Assembly: GCA_020026225.1 (NCBI GenBank) | Contig: JAHHQU010000020.1 | Span: forward strand, 1-39,130 | Reading direction: 5' to 3' | Source: Phocaeicola sp. | GTDB taxonomy: Bacteria; Bacteroidota; Bacteroidia; Bacteroidales; Bacteroidaceae | Length of the DNA stretch: 39,130 nt | Shown: positions 32,128 to 39,130 of the stretch, piece after piece | Numbering within the stretch: the stretch's first letter is position 1 | Layout: every line of letters starts with the position of its first letter | The notes under the pieces: model-generated | What the model saw: the letters and a program-made list of their open reading frames with translations, nothing else | Told to the model about the DNA's origin: nothing | Database searches by the model: none | Made by a program: the position numbers and the translations under genes

Positions 32128-34986
32128 ATGAAAAGATTCATACTCATCGTTTTCTATAGCATTTGCTTCGCTTGGGGAATCCAGGCTCAAAGCCTTGAAG
32201 AAACGGTCAGACAACGGCTGCAAAGTTTCTTCACTTCGTATACTACAACGTACGCCAACATCGGGAAATGCTACCTGGACCGGTTCGATATCGACCACCA
32301 GGCCCATAAGCTTACTATCTACGCCAGCAAATCATTCGGTTACCAACCATTCACCCAAGAAAACACGAAAGCGATTTACCGCTCGATCAAGCAAGCGTTA
32401 CCCGGACCGGTAAACTATTACGACCTGTGCATACAGACCGACGGAAAGCCCATCGAAGAACTTATTCCGAATGCTTTTCGCTCTACTAAGGACAAGAGCC
32501 GTCTGTATGGAAAGATCGACTACAACGGAAAGCCTTGGGTAGAAAATATCTCGCGGCCATATAAGGTTTCAGAAGGCTTGTCCCATCGGCACCTGGTGGT
32601 ATGGCAAAGTCACGGGAAATATTACAAGAACGATCGTGCGAAATGGGAATGGCAGCGTCCGAGACTCTACGGAACGACGGAAGACCTGTATACTCAGTCT
32701 ATCGTCATCCCCTATCTCATTCCGATGCTGGAAAATGCAGGAGCTTATGTATTTACCCCACGTGAACGCGACTGGCAGCGCCATGAGGTTATCGTAGACA
32801 ACGACCAGCCTCACCGCAACGGTCACTATTTGGAAGTGAAATACAAGAAATACAGATGGCAGACAAGCGACCAACGCGGCTTTGCCCATAAATATGCAGT
32901 TTACCCCGACAACCACAATCCTTTCAGCGACGGTACTACTCGAACCATCCGTACCCAATCCAAACCTGAAAAAGCTTTCGCAGAATGGATTCCGAACATA
33001 CCAGAAAAAGGGAATTATGCCGTTTATGTGAGCTATACGACTACTTCCGAAAGTGTTTCCGACGCCAAATACACCGTATTTCACAACGGAGGAGTCACAG
33101 AATTCAAGGTCAACCAACAAATGGGAGGAGGAACTTGGGTCTATCTGGGAACCTTCACTTTCGATAAAGGAATCAACGACTACGGCATGGTAGTATTGAG
33201 CAACGAAAGTTCTGAAAAAGGAGTGGTCAGTGCCGATGCCGTTCGTTTCGGAGGGGGCATGGGAAACATTGAGCGAGGAGGAACGACCAGCGGACTTCCA
33301 CGTTATTTGGAAGGTGCGCGCTATGCTGCCCAATGGGCAGGAATGCCTTATGCCGTTTACAGCAAGAGCCATGGAACAAACGATTACAACGATGACATCA
33401 ATACCCGTTCACTGATGACCAATTATCTCAGCGGAGGTTCCGTTTATAACCCGACGGAAAAAGGATTGAAGGTTCCGTTTGAGCTGACATTCGCTCTGCA
33501 CAGTGATGCAGGATTTGACAAAGACAACCAGTTGATCGGGTCATTAGGCATCTATACCACGGACTTCAACGATGGAAAACTTAATTCCGGAATTTCTCGG
33601 TATGCCTCTCGAGACTTCGCTGATATGGTACTGACCGGACTTCAAAAAGACATCCAACAAGTCTTCGGAATTCATTGGGCCAGACGAAGTTTGTGGAATC
33701 GAAACTACAGTGAGACCCGACTCCCTGCTGTTCCATCCATGATTCTTGAAGTGCTGTCGCACCAAAACTTCGCCGACCTACGATACGGATACGACCCCGA
33801 ATTCAAGTTTACAGTGGGACGCTCCATTTACAAATCCATCCTAAAGTTCTTGGCACAAATGCACAAAACCGACTACACGGTCCAGCCATTGCCTGTCAGT
33901 CATTTTGCCATTACTGAAGGAAAGAAAAAAAATACGTTCCACCTATCTTGGAAAGCTGTATCCGATTTGTCGGAACCGAGTGCCAATCCACAGGGATATA
34001 TCGTTTACACACGCGTAGGTTACGGCGGATTTGACAATGGCACTTACGTACGAAATCCCCAGCATACCGTTGAAGTGGAACCGGGACTCGTATACAGTTT
34101 CAAGGTCACTGCCGTCAACAAAGGAGGAGAAAGTTTCCCTTCCGAAACGCTGGCAGCTTACAAAGCCAAACGAAGCAAGGGGAATGTCCTTATTGTGAAT
34201 GCATTCAACAAGACCTACGGTCCTGCTCCCATACAAACGGCGCTGAGCCAAGGATTTGATTTGGCCGCTCACCCTGGAATCCCTTACATACAGACACCAG
34301 CCCATTGTGGATACCAGCAAGTTTTCGACCGGAAGAACGAAGGTTCCGAAAGCAGCGACGGATTAGGTTACAGCGGGAATGAATTAGAAGGAAGACTCAT
34401 AGCCGGAAATACATTCGACTATCCCTTCATTCATGGAAAAGCCATTCAAACATCAGGAAAATACTCTTTTGTCTCTTGCAGCGACGAAGCTTTTCAGGAA
34501 ACGTCTGAGAACCTTGCTGATTATCACATGCTTGACATCATCTGCGGAGCAGACAACAGTCCTTTTACCCTCCCCTTCCGTGAAAAATTGGAAGCCTATT
34601 GTGCAGCAGGAGGAAACCTGCTCCTCAGCGGTTCGTATATAAGCGAGAATGCCGGAGACGCCGAATGGGCCAACCGCGTATTGAAGGTCCAATGCAGCGG
34701 ACATGTCGCACCGCTCAGCGTCAAGGAAGTGTATGGAAACAACCTCCGTATGCCGCTGCCAACCTTAGCCAACGAGAAGACCTATGCCGTACCGTCGCCA
34801 GAATGCCTTCTTCCATGCGAAAATGGATACAGTACATTCATCTATACTCCAGGAAATTACGGAGCAGGTACCGTTTATAAAGGAAAATATCGTACCTTTG
34901 CACTCGGTTTCCCTTTTGAAGCCATACAAGATGCCGGACAACGTACACAAGTGATGAAAGCAGTATTAAACTTCTTCAAGAAGTAA
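32128..34986 (+). CDS. Secreted multidomain amidase-like protein (split Amidase_3, golvesin-like insert, fn3, C-terminal Rossmann-like domain)
   Basis: 952 aa. Signal peptide MKRFILIVFYSICFAWGIQAQ. Zinc-amidase-like elements are spread out: VVWQSHGKYY with His162, ELTFALHSDAG with His458 and SMILEVLSHQNFAD with Glu541. Between them, residues about 285-375 (FAEWIPNIPEKGNYAVYVSY...SADAVRFGG) match the golvesin C-terminal-like beta domain. A fibronectin type III-like domain spans about 600-680. The rest (about 685-952, VLIVNAFNKTYGP...LLLSGSYISEN) looks alpha/beta. Homologues are often called xanthan lyase or amidase. It probably acts on peptidoglycan or another envelope polymer. Confidence 0.8.
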   Translation: MKRFILIVFYSICFAWGIQAQSLEETVRQRLQSFFTSYTTTYANIGKCYLDRFDIDHQAHKLTIYASKSFGYQPFTQENTKAIYRSIKQALPGPVNYYDLCIQTDGKPIEELIPNAFRSTKDKSRLYGKIDYNGKPWVENISRPYKVSEGLSHRHLVVWQSHGKYYKNDRAKWEWQRPRLYGTTEDLYTQSIVIPYLIPMLENAGAYVFTPRERDWQRHEVIVDNDQPHRNGHYLEVKYKKYRWQTSDQRGFAHKYAVYPDNHNPFSDGTTRTIRTQSKPEKAFAEWIPNIPEKGNYAVYVSYTTTSESVSDAKYTVFHNGGVTEFKVNQQMGGGTWVYLGTFTFDKGINDYGMVVLSNESSEKGVVSADAVRFGGGMGNIERGGTTSGLPRYLEGARYAAQWAGMPYAVYSKSHGTNDYNDDINTRSLMTNYLSGGSVYNPTEKGLKVPFELTFALHSDAGFDKDNQLIGSLGIYTTDFNDGKLNSGISRYASRDFADMVLTGLQKDIQQVFGIHWARRSLWNRNYSETRLPAVPSMILEVLSHQNFADLRYGYDPEFKFTVGRSIYKSILKFLAQMHKTDYTVQPLPVSHFAITEGKKKNTFHLSWKAVSDLSEPSANPQGYIVYTRVGYGGFDNGTYVRNPQHTVEVEPGLVYSFKVTAVNKGGESFPSETLAAYKAKRSKGNVLIVNAFNKTYGPAPIQTALSQGFDLAAHPGIPYIQTPAHCGYQQVFDRKNEGSESSDGLGYSGNELEGRLIAGNTFDYPFIHGKAIQTSGKYSFVSCSDEAFQETSENLADYHMLDIICGADNSPFTLPFREKLEAYCAAGGNLLLSGSYISENAGDAEWANRVLKVQCSGHVAPLSVKEVYGNNLRMPLPTLANEKTYAVPSPECLLPCENGYSTFIYTPGNYGAGTVYKGKYRTFALGFPFEAIQDAGQRTQVMKAVLNFFKK

Positions 34987-35036
34987 CATTCACACGAAAA
35001 ATAGAAAGATTCCTTATGTAATCTCGGAAAAAGGTT

Positions 35037-35044
35037 TAACTTTG
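35037..35044 (+). promoter_or_regulatory. -7 box (TAACTTTG) of the 107-aa protein/ygiQ unit
   Basis: TAACTTTG matches TAnnTTTG and lies 28 bp before ATG 35073. The -33 element is weak. Confidence 0.6.
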
Positions 35045-35072
35045 TGAATGTAATACTTAAAATTATAACACT

Positions 35073-35396
35073 ATGTATACAATACAATCAAACGTATCAG
35101 GCACACGTAGCTTGAGCTTCACAGAAGAGAACTTGAAAACAATCGAAAAATATGCCCTCTTTCAGGGACTTATAGACAGTAACGGTATTGTTGATGAAAG
35201 TGTACTCGACAAATTGAAACTAAACATCCGTTCCATCATCGGCTCATCAGAAAATGACTGCAAGGATCTGCTTGACCTATGCTTGAACGTGATATATCAC
35301 GATAACATGAAAGCCTTCGGCCTTCACCAGCTCATACTTTTCTATATCAACTGGAAAAAAGAAAAAGATGAAAAGGAGGAAGTTGCTGAAGAATAA
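35073..35396 (+). CDS. Small acidic-tailed protein of unknown function
   Basis: 107 aa, no signal or membrane segment. Mostly helical, with an acidic/charged tail (KKEKDEKEEVAEE). I do not recognise the family. It has its own promoter and ends 22 bp before ygiQ, so co-transcription with that gene is likely. Confidence 0.75.
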   Translation: MYTIQSNVSGTRSLSFTEENLKTIEKYALFQGLIDSNGIVDESVLDKLKLNIRSIIGSSENDCKDLLDLCLNVIYHDNMKAFGLHQLILFYINWKKEKDEKEEVAEE

Positions 35397-35418
35397 ACCC
35401 TAAAAGCAACAAAAAGAT

Positions 35419-37548
35419 TTGAAAAATTATAATCTGACTGATTGGTTACCTACAACCAAGAAAGAAGTCGAACTAAGAGGATGGGATCAGCTGGATGTCA
35501 TCCTCTTTAGTGGTGACGCTTATGTAGATCACCCCTCATTCGGAGCAGCTGTCATCGGACGAATGCTCGAAGCTCAGGGATTCAAAGTGGCCATTGTTCC
35601 ACAACCTAACTGGCGCGATGATTTGCGCGACTTTAAGAAGTTAGGTCGCCCCCGCCTCTTCTTTGGTATTTCGGCCGGCTGTATGGACAGTATGGTCAAC
35701 AAGTATACTGCCAGAAAAAGAATGCGCAAAGAAGATGCGTATACTCCCGACGGACGTCATGACATGCGCCCTGAATATCCCAGCATTGTATACACCCAAA
35801 TTTTAAAGAAAATATACCCCGATGTCCCGGTCATTCTTGGTGGCATCGAGGGCTCACTGCGCCGTCTGACCCACTACGACTATTGGGAAGACCGCGTACG
35901 CGAATCTATTCTGATTGAATCGGGAGCCGACCTGCTCATCTACGGTATGGGAGAAAAGCCGCTGACCGAGCTATGCCGCCGATTCAAGGAAAATCCCAAC
36001 GTACTTCCCAAGGATGTTCTCCAGACTGCCTACTTGACCAAGGAAGCAGATTTTACGGCATCCGACAACGACTTGGTGCTTCACTCGCACGAGGAATGTC
36101 TGAAAGACCGTAAAAAGGAAGCAGAGAACTTCCGCCACATTGAAGAAGAATCCAACAAATATGCTGCGTCACGCATCATTCAGGCTACCGGTGACAAGCT
36201 GGTGGTGGTAAACCCGCCGTTTCCACCCATGACACAGGGAGAATTGGACATGTCGTTCGACCTTCCCTACACGCGTCTGCCCCATCCGAAATACAAGGGC
36301 AAGCGTATTCCGGCTTATGAAATGATCAAATTCTCGGTCAATCTGCACCGTGGCTGTTTTGGAGGCTGTGCCTTCTGTACCATTTCGGCCCACCAAGGAA
36401 AATTCATTGTGAGCCGAAGCAAGGAAAGTATCATGAAGGAAGTGAAGACCATTACGCAGATGCCCGACTTCAAAGGGTATTTGAGCGATTTGGGCGGTCC
36501 TTCGGCCAACATGTATGCCATGCACGGAAAGAATCAGGAACTGTGCAAGAAATGCAAGCGTCCGTCATGTATCCATCCTAAAGTATGTCCGAACTTGAAT
36601 ACCGATCATAGCCAGCTGCTGGATATCTACCATTCAGTAGATGCACTGCCGGGCATCAAGAAGAGCTTTATCGGAAGTGGCGTACGTTATGACTTGCTGC
36701 TTCATGACACCAAAGATCCAAAGATCAACAAGATTAACGAAGAATATACCAAGGAACTGATTGTCAACCACGTGAGCGGCCGTTTGAAAGTTGCGCCGGA
36801 ACATACCAGCGACAAAGTGCTTTATGTTATGCGCAAGCCACCGTTCGAACAGTTCTACCAGTTCAAGCGCATCTTTGACCGCTTGAACAAGGAGCACAAC
36901 ATGCGCCAGCAATTGATTCCTTACTTTATCAGCAGCCACCCGGGATGTACAGAAGAAGATATGGCCGAACTGGCTGTGATTACCAAGAACTTGGATTTCC
37001 ATCTGGAACAGGTGCAGGACTTTACGCCTACTCCAATGACCGTGGCTACCGAAGCCTGGTATACAGGATACCATCCGTACACATTGGAACCCATCTTCTC
37101 TGCCAAAACTCCGAATGAGAAACTGGCACAAAGCATGTTCTTCTTCTGGTACAAACCCGAAGAACGACGCAACATCATCAGCGAATTGAGACGAATCGGC
37201 CGAGCCGACTTGATTGACAAGCTGTATTCGCGCAATGAGGCTCGTCTGTACGATACCGGAAAGAATTATGCTGAAAGAAGTCAGGAAGGAAGAAACAGAG
37301 GAAGCAGAGTGCCGGAAAGCCGAGGTCAGGGAGAAAGATATAAAGATAATAGAAACAACAAGAACAACGAATCGATGAACTTCAACACAAAGAGTAACGA
37401 AAACCGCGGACGTGGCAAAAAGGATTCCGACAGGGGATTTGCCAGCAGCGATCCTCGCAGCTATTCACAACGCAACAATGCCTTGAAGGGTAATTTCCAT
37501 TCTCGCAATTTCAGAGGAAACAGTCCTAACTCAGGCAAAAAAAGATAA
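35419..37548 (+). CDS. ygiQ: YgiQ-family radical SAM protein
   Basis: 709 aa. The start is TTG at 35419: the frame opens KNYNLTDWLPTTKKEVELRG, the standard YgiQ N-terminus, and no ATG is available. A B12-binding-like N-domain precedes the radical SAM motif CxxxCxxC (Cys313, 317, 320) in RGCFGGCAFCTIS. A second Cys group follows in CKKCKRPSCIHPKVCPN. The C-terminal region has the family's EQVQDFTPTPMTVATE. Residues about 620-709 form an Arg/Asn/Gly-rich disordered tail. The reaction catalysed is not known. Confidence 0.92.
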   Translation: MKNYNLTDWLPTTKKEVELRGWDQLDVILFSGDAYVDHPSFGAAVIGRMLEAQGFKVAIVPQPNWRDDLRDFKKLGRPRLFFGISAGCMDSMVNKYTARKRMRKEDAYTPDGRHDMRPEYPSIVYTQILKKIYPDVPVILGGIEGSLRRLTHYDYWEDRVRESILIESGADLLIYGMGEKPLTELCRRFKENPNVLPKDVLQTAYLTKEADFTASDNDLVLHSHEECLKDRKKEAENFRHIEEESNKYAASRIIQATGDKLVVVNPPFPPMTQGELDMSFDLPYTRLPHPKYKGKRIPAYEMIKFSVNLHRGCFGGCAFCTISAHQGKFIVSRSKESIMKEVKTITQMPDFKGYLSDLGGPSANMYAMHGKNQELCKKCKRPSCIHPKVCPNLNTDHSQLLDIYHSVDALPGIKKSFIGSGVRYDLLLHDTKDPKINKINEEYTKELIVNHVSGRLKVAPEHTSDKVLYVMRKPPFEQFYQFKRIFDRLNKEHNMRQQLIPYFISSHPGCTEEDMAELAVITKNLDFHLEQVQDFTPTPMTVATEAWYTGYHPYTLEPIFSAKTPNEKLAQSMFFFWYKPEERRNIISELRRIGRADLIDKLYSRNEARLYDTGKNYAERSQEGRNRGSRVPESRGQGERYKDNRNNKNNESMNFNTKSNENRGRGKKDSDRGFASSDPRSYSQRNNALKGNFHSRNFRGNSPNSGKKR

Positions 37549-37575
37549 TCGGGCAATTGCCCAATCGAGTCAAAA

Positions 37576-37634
37576 CAAAGCGGTACCTTTTCTCAAGGTT
37601 TATTTCCAAAACCAAGAGAAAAGGTACCGCTTTG
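37576..37634. terminator. Long perfect hairpin between converging genes
   Basis: A 19-bp perfect inverted repeat (37576-37594 with 37616-37634; core GCGGTACC/GGTACCGC) has a 21-nt loop that can pair further (GGTTT/AAACC). On minus it is followed by TTTTGACTC; on plus no T-run follows. It most likely ends the minus-strand lipoprotein mRNA, or both. Confidence 0.6.
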
Positions 37635-37674
37635 AGTATGTTCTGTATCCATCATCAGCTTATTTTTATCTGCT

Positions 37675-37752
37675 GACATACGTCAGCAGCATTACCGACA
37701 TACGTCAGTTACATTACTGACATTGATCAGCAGCTCTACCGACATACGTCAG
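37675..37752. repeat. Four tandem 22-bp repeats (core GACATACGTCAG)
   Basis: Cores at 37675, 37697, 37719 and 37741, exactly 22 bp apart. Three are identical and the third reads GACATTGATCAG. Each core is part of a dyad (CTGAC-ATAC-GTCAG type). The array is bounded by a perfect 13-bp inverted repeat, TTTATCTGCTGAC (37665-37677) and GTCAGCAGATAAA (37748-37760). Confidence 0.85.
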
Positions 37753-37760
37753 CAGATAAA

Positions 37761-37961
37761 TACGTCCTGTCGTATAACCCTAAAAGGGGAGTTCCCCAAA
37801 CGAAAGACAGAGTGAAGAATCCGATTCCCCACAAGACGGGGTATCCATAACAAAGAAAACACTCCCCAACGGTTGGCTCTTCCTTGAATCTTCTCGAAAA
37901 CCAATTGTCAGAACAGCTCTTAGAAAGCCGGAATAGAAATCGTCACTGGCGGGACATTGAT
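37761..37961. other. Intergenic sequence between repeat array and lipoprotein gene
   Basis: No convincing gene. Small palindromes are visible, such as GGGGA-GT-TCCCC near 37785-37796. A 72-codon minus-strand frame (37780-37998) overlaps the end of the lipoprotein gene and has no recognisable feature. Confidence 0.4.
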
Positions 37962-38930
37962 TTACCGGGATTTGTTCATCTGGAGCACTCCTTTCCAAAG
38001 ATCATAGTCATATTGTAAAAGAATAGCATCCAGCTGCGCATCACTCAGACTTTGAGGTCGGTATTCCTCTTTCACCAGTTCCTTCATAGCCTTCAGCTTT
38101 TCCGCATCATTCTTGAAGCGTGTACGAGGCTGCTTCATGACTTTAGTTACAAAAAGGGTAATGGTTTCGTCCAAACGCTGTTCTGCATCTTCAATTTCCG
38201 CTGAGGCACAGAGCGAAGAATCCTGAACAGCTTCATAAAGAGGCAACAGATAACGATACTCTTTCAGCATGAGCTGGATGATGAGAGGAGCTGTGATACA
38301 TCGGCCCATCGCAACCAACTCCCCATATTCCGGATAATCTTTCAGTGCCATCTTCTTATCTGCTTCCCCATTTGCTTCCCATTTCCGGTGTAATTTAATC
38401 AACCGATCATTGTATTGAAAATGTTGCTTGTATGAAATAGGTTCAGCATTCGGTAAAATATAAATAAGCTTCTGGTCAGCTACTTCTTGGCCGTTCTTCA
38501 CTGGCATATCTGCCTGCCGCCCCATGCGCTGACGCAAATCCCCGAACACTTCATGAGCTTCCTTGGAATTAGAGAAAGAAATCTCCCAATTGCCTGTATC
38601 AATGCGTGCATTAACCATCGGATCACTGATTACCCTACCTTGATAAACAAATGCAATCCGCTTACCAATCTGTTTCTCTGTAGCATCGGCAAAAGCCTTC
38701 ATTTTTTCGGGCTTTGTCCCCCCATTAATGAAATAAGTGGTTTTACCTTGAACAGAAACTGAGTCCATCTTCAATCCTTGGAAATCGGCAATAGTAAGAA
38801 TCGGATTTTTCAAAAGACTGTCTGCTGAATGGTTTTCCACCAGATACCATCCATCTGTACGTGTTTGCGTGCATCCGGTAAGCAGAAACGCTAAAGAAAG
38901 GCAAGGTGCCAAGAAATAGTTATGTTTCAT
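37962..38930 (-). CDS. Lipoprotein with SecD P1-head-like segment
   Basis: 322 aa. Signal peptide with lipobox LLTGC (Cys20). Residues about 72-128 (ADATEKQIGKRIAFVYQG and RVISDPMVNARI, then GNWEIS and SKEA) closely follow the pattern of the SecD/SecDF periplasmic P1 head, usually IGK-x-IAIVLDG-x-VxSAPxVNxxI-x-GG-x-xxI-x...EEA. The second half (about 165-322) is a charged helical region that I do not recognise. There is no SecD transmembrane part and no secF near, so this is a free-standing envelope protein, possibly a binding or chaperone-like factor. No promoter with a clear TAnnTTTG was found upstream. Confidence 0.75.
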   Translation of the reverse strand: MKHNYFLAPCLSLAFLLTGCTQTRTDGWYLVENHSADSLLKNPILTIADFQGLKMDSVSVQGKTTYFINGGTKPEKMKAFADATEKQIGKRIAFVYQGRVISDPMVNARIDTGNWEISFSNSKEAHEVFGDLRQRMGRQADMPVKNGQEVADQKLIYILPNAEPISYKQHFQYNDRLIKLHRKWEANGEADKKMALKDYPEYGELVAMGRCITAPLIIQLMLKEYRYLLPLYEAVQDSSLCASAEIEDAEQRLDETITLFVTKVMKQPRTRFKNDAEKLKAMKELVKEEYRPQSLSDAQLDAILLQYDYDLWKGVLQMNKSR

Positions 38931-39007
38931 AAGTCTTTTGTTTGAATGTTATCCGTTTGAAAATGATGAATACTTCATCGGTTCATACCACGTTTTTAAA
39001 TACAGCT

Positions 39008-39095
39008 ATACCCGGTGGCGGAATTAAATCAGCACATATAAAGCTCTGCCAATGGGGTTATTATTTTTGTAGTTAATACCCGTTGGCGGAATTAA
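39008..39095. repeat. 20-bp direct repeat (ATACCCGkTGGCGGAATTAA)
   Basis: Copies at 39008-39027 and 39076-39095, 68 bp apart, with one difference (G or T). The core CCCGGTGGCGGAATT resembles the first bases of bacterial tRNA-Leu genes, but no complete tRNA follows either copy. Confidence 0.65.
39062..39069 (+). promoter_or_regulatory. Possible -7 box (TATTTTTG) at the right edge
   Basis: TATTTTTG matches TAnnTTTG, and the second repeat copy would sit at the start of its transcript. No -33 is visible. The downstream gene, if any, is outside the window. Confidence 0.3.
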
Positions 39096-39130
39096 TTTGA
39101 TAAATATTTATGTGTAAAAAGTTGTGCATA

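Noticed and set aside
37665..37760. CRISPR array
   Set aside because: Repeats are 12-bp cores at a 22-bp period with about 10-bp gaps, too short for spacers, and no cas genes are present.
37780..37998. 72-codon minus-strand frame beyond the lipoprotein gene
   Set aside because: Overlaps the lipoprotein 3' end, has no start signals or protein features, and is likely chance.
39008..39095. tRNA-Leu genes
   Set aside because: Only about 15 bases match the 5' end; no anticodon arm, T-arm or acceptor partner follows.

Overview
The window looks like core chromosome of a member of the Bacteroidales, most likely a Bacteroides/Phocaeicola-type gut commensal. The grounds are: sigma-ABfr-type promoters (TAnnTTTG -7 boxes) before many genes, few Shine-Dalgarno sequences, many families typical of Bacteroidetes (DUF4199, DUF4421, DUF4468, DUF5715, DUF6048, DUF6452, OmpP1/FadL-like, Porin_10-like), a long PPi-type phosphofructokinase and a secreted GH125 mannosidase. 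The species cannot be fixed by reading alone. I see no phage, conjugative element, insertion sequence, CRISPR array or complete tRNA/rRNA gene.

Layout. (a) 1-~100, minus: start of a small-RNA gene cut by the window edge, possibly SRP RNA. (b) 248-4550, plus: tight six-gene operon of a DUF4199 membrane protein, GT2 polyprenyl-phosphate glycosyltransferase, DUF6452 lipoprotein, DUF6048 protein, MntP-type Mn exporter and ApbE flavin transferase. It ends at a terminator shared with the converging EamA gene. (c) 4657-7132, minus: DUF5715 (M15 peptidase-like), truA, a terminator, then an EamA transporter. (d) 7188-7838: a non-coding stretch with competing inverted repeats. (e) 7869-11593, plus: the tkt-rpiB pentose-phosphate operon and a DUF4468 protein. 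(f) 11760-15594, minus: GH125 mannosidase and a fused NfnA-NfnB-type ferredoxin/NAD(P) oxidoreductase. (g) 15933-19099, plus, divergent from the Nfn gene: a 2-oxoacid:ferredoxin oxidoreductase operon (TPR protein, 2x[4Fe-4S] ferredoxin, alpha, a 57-aa two-helix membrane protein, beta, gamma). (h) 19189-24286, plus: putative porin, membrane-anchored SBP_bac_3 protein, Gfo/Idh/MocA oxidoreductase, DUF4421 protein. (i) 24425-27227, minus: OmpP1/FadL-type barrel and a Gly/Tyr/Trp-rich plus Arg/Ser/Gly-rich secreted protein. (j) 27481-31015: prmA, a membrane-anchored GH25 lysozyme, and PPi-phosphofructokinase. (k) 31211-37548, plus: small helical protein, PlsC-like acyltransferase, large secreted amidase with an inserted golvesin-like domain, small acidic protein, YgiQ radical SAM protein. 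(l) 37549-39130: a long hairpin, four 22-bp tandem repeats, a lipoprotein with a SecD P1-head-like segment, and a 20-bp direct repeat.

Themes. Anaerobic carbon and electron metabolism is concentrated here. Transketolase, RpiB and PPi-PFK could together run a sedoheptulose-bisphosphate form of the pentose phosphate pathway. The 2-oxoacid:ferredoxin oxidoreductase sits head-to-head with an enzyme predicted to move electrons between ferredoxin and NAD(P)H. Most other genes serve the envelope.

No wholly new defence or mobile system was found. The most novel-looking items are the 22-bp repeat array (37675-37752), the small membrane protein inside the OFOR operon (17568-17741), the SecD-head-like lipoprotein (37962-38930) and the DUF5715 peptidase candidate.
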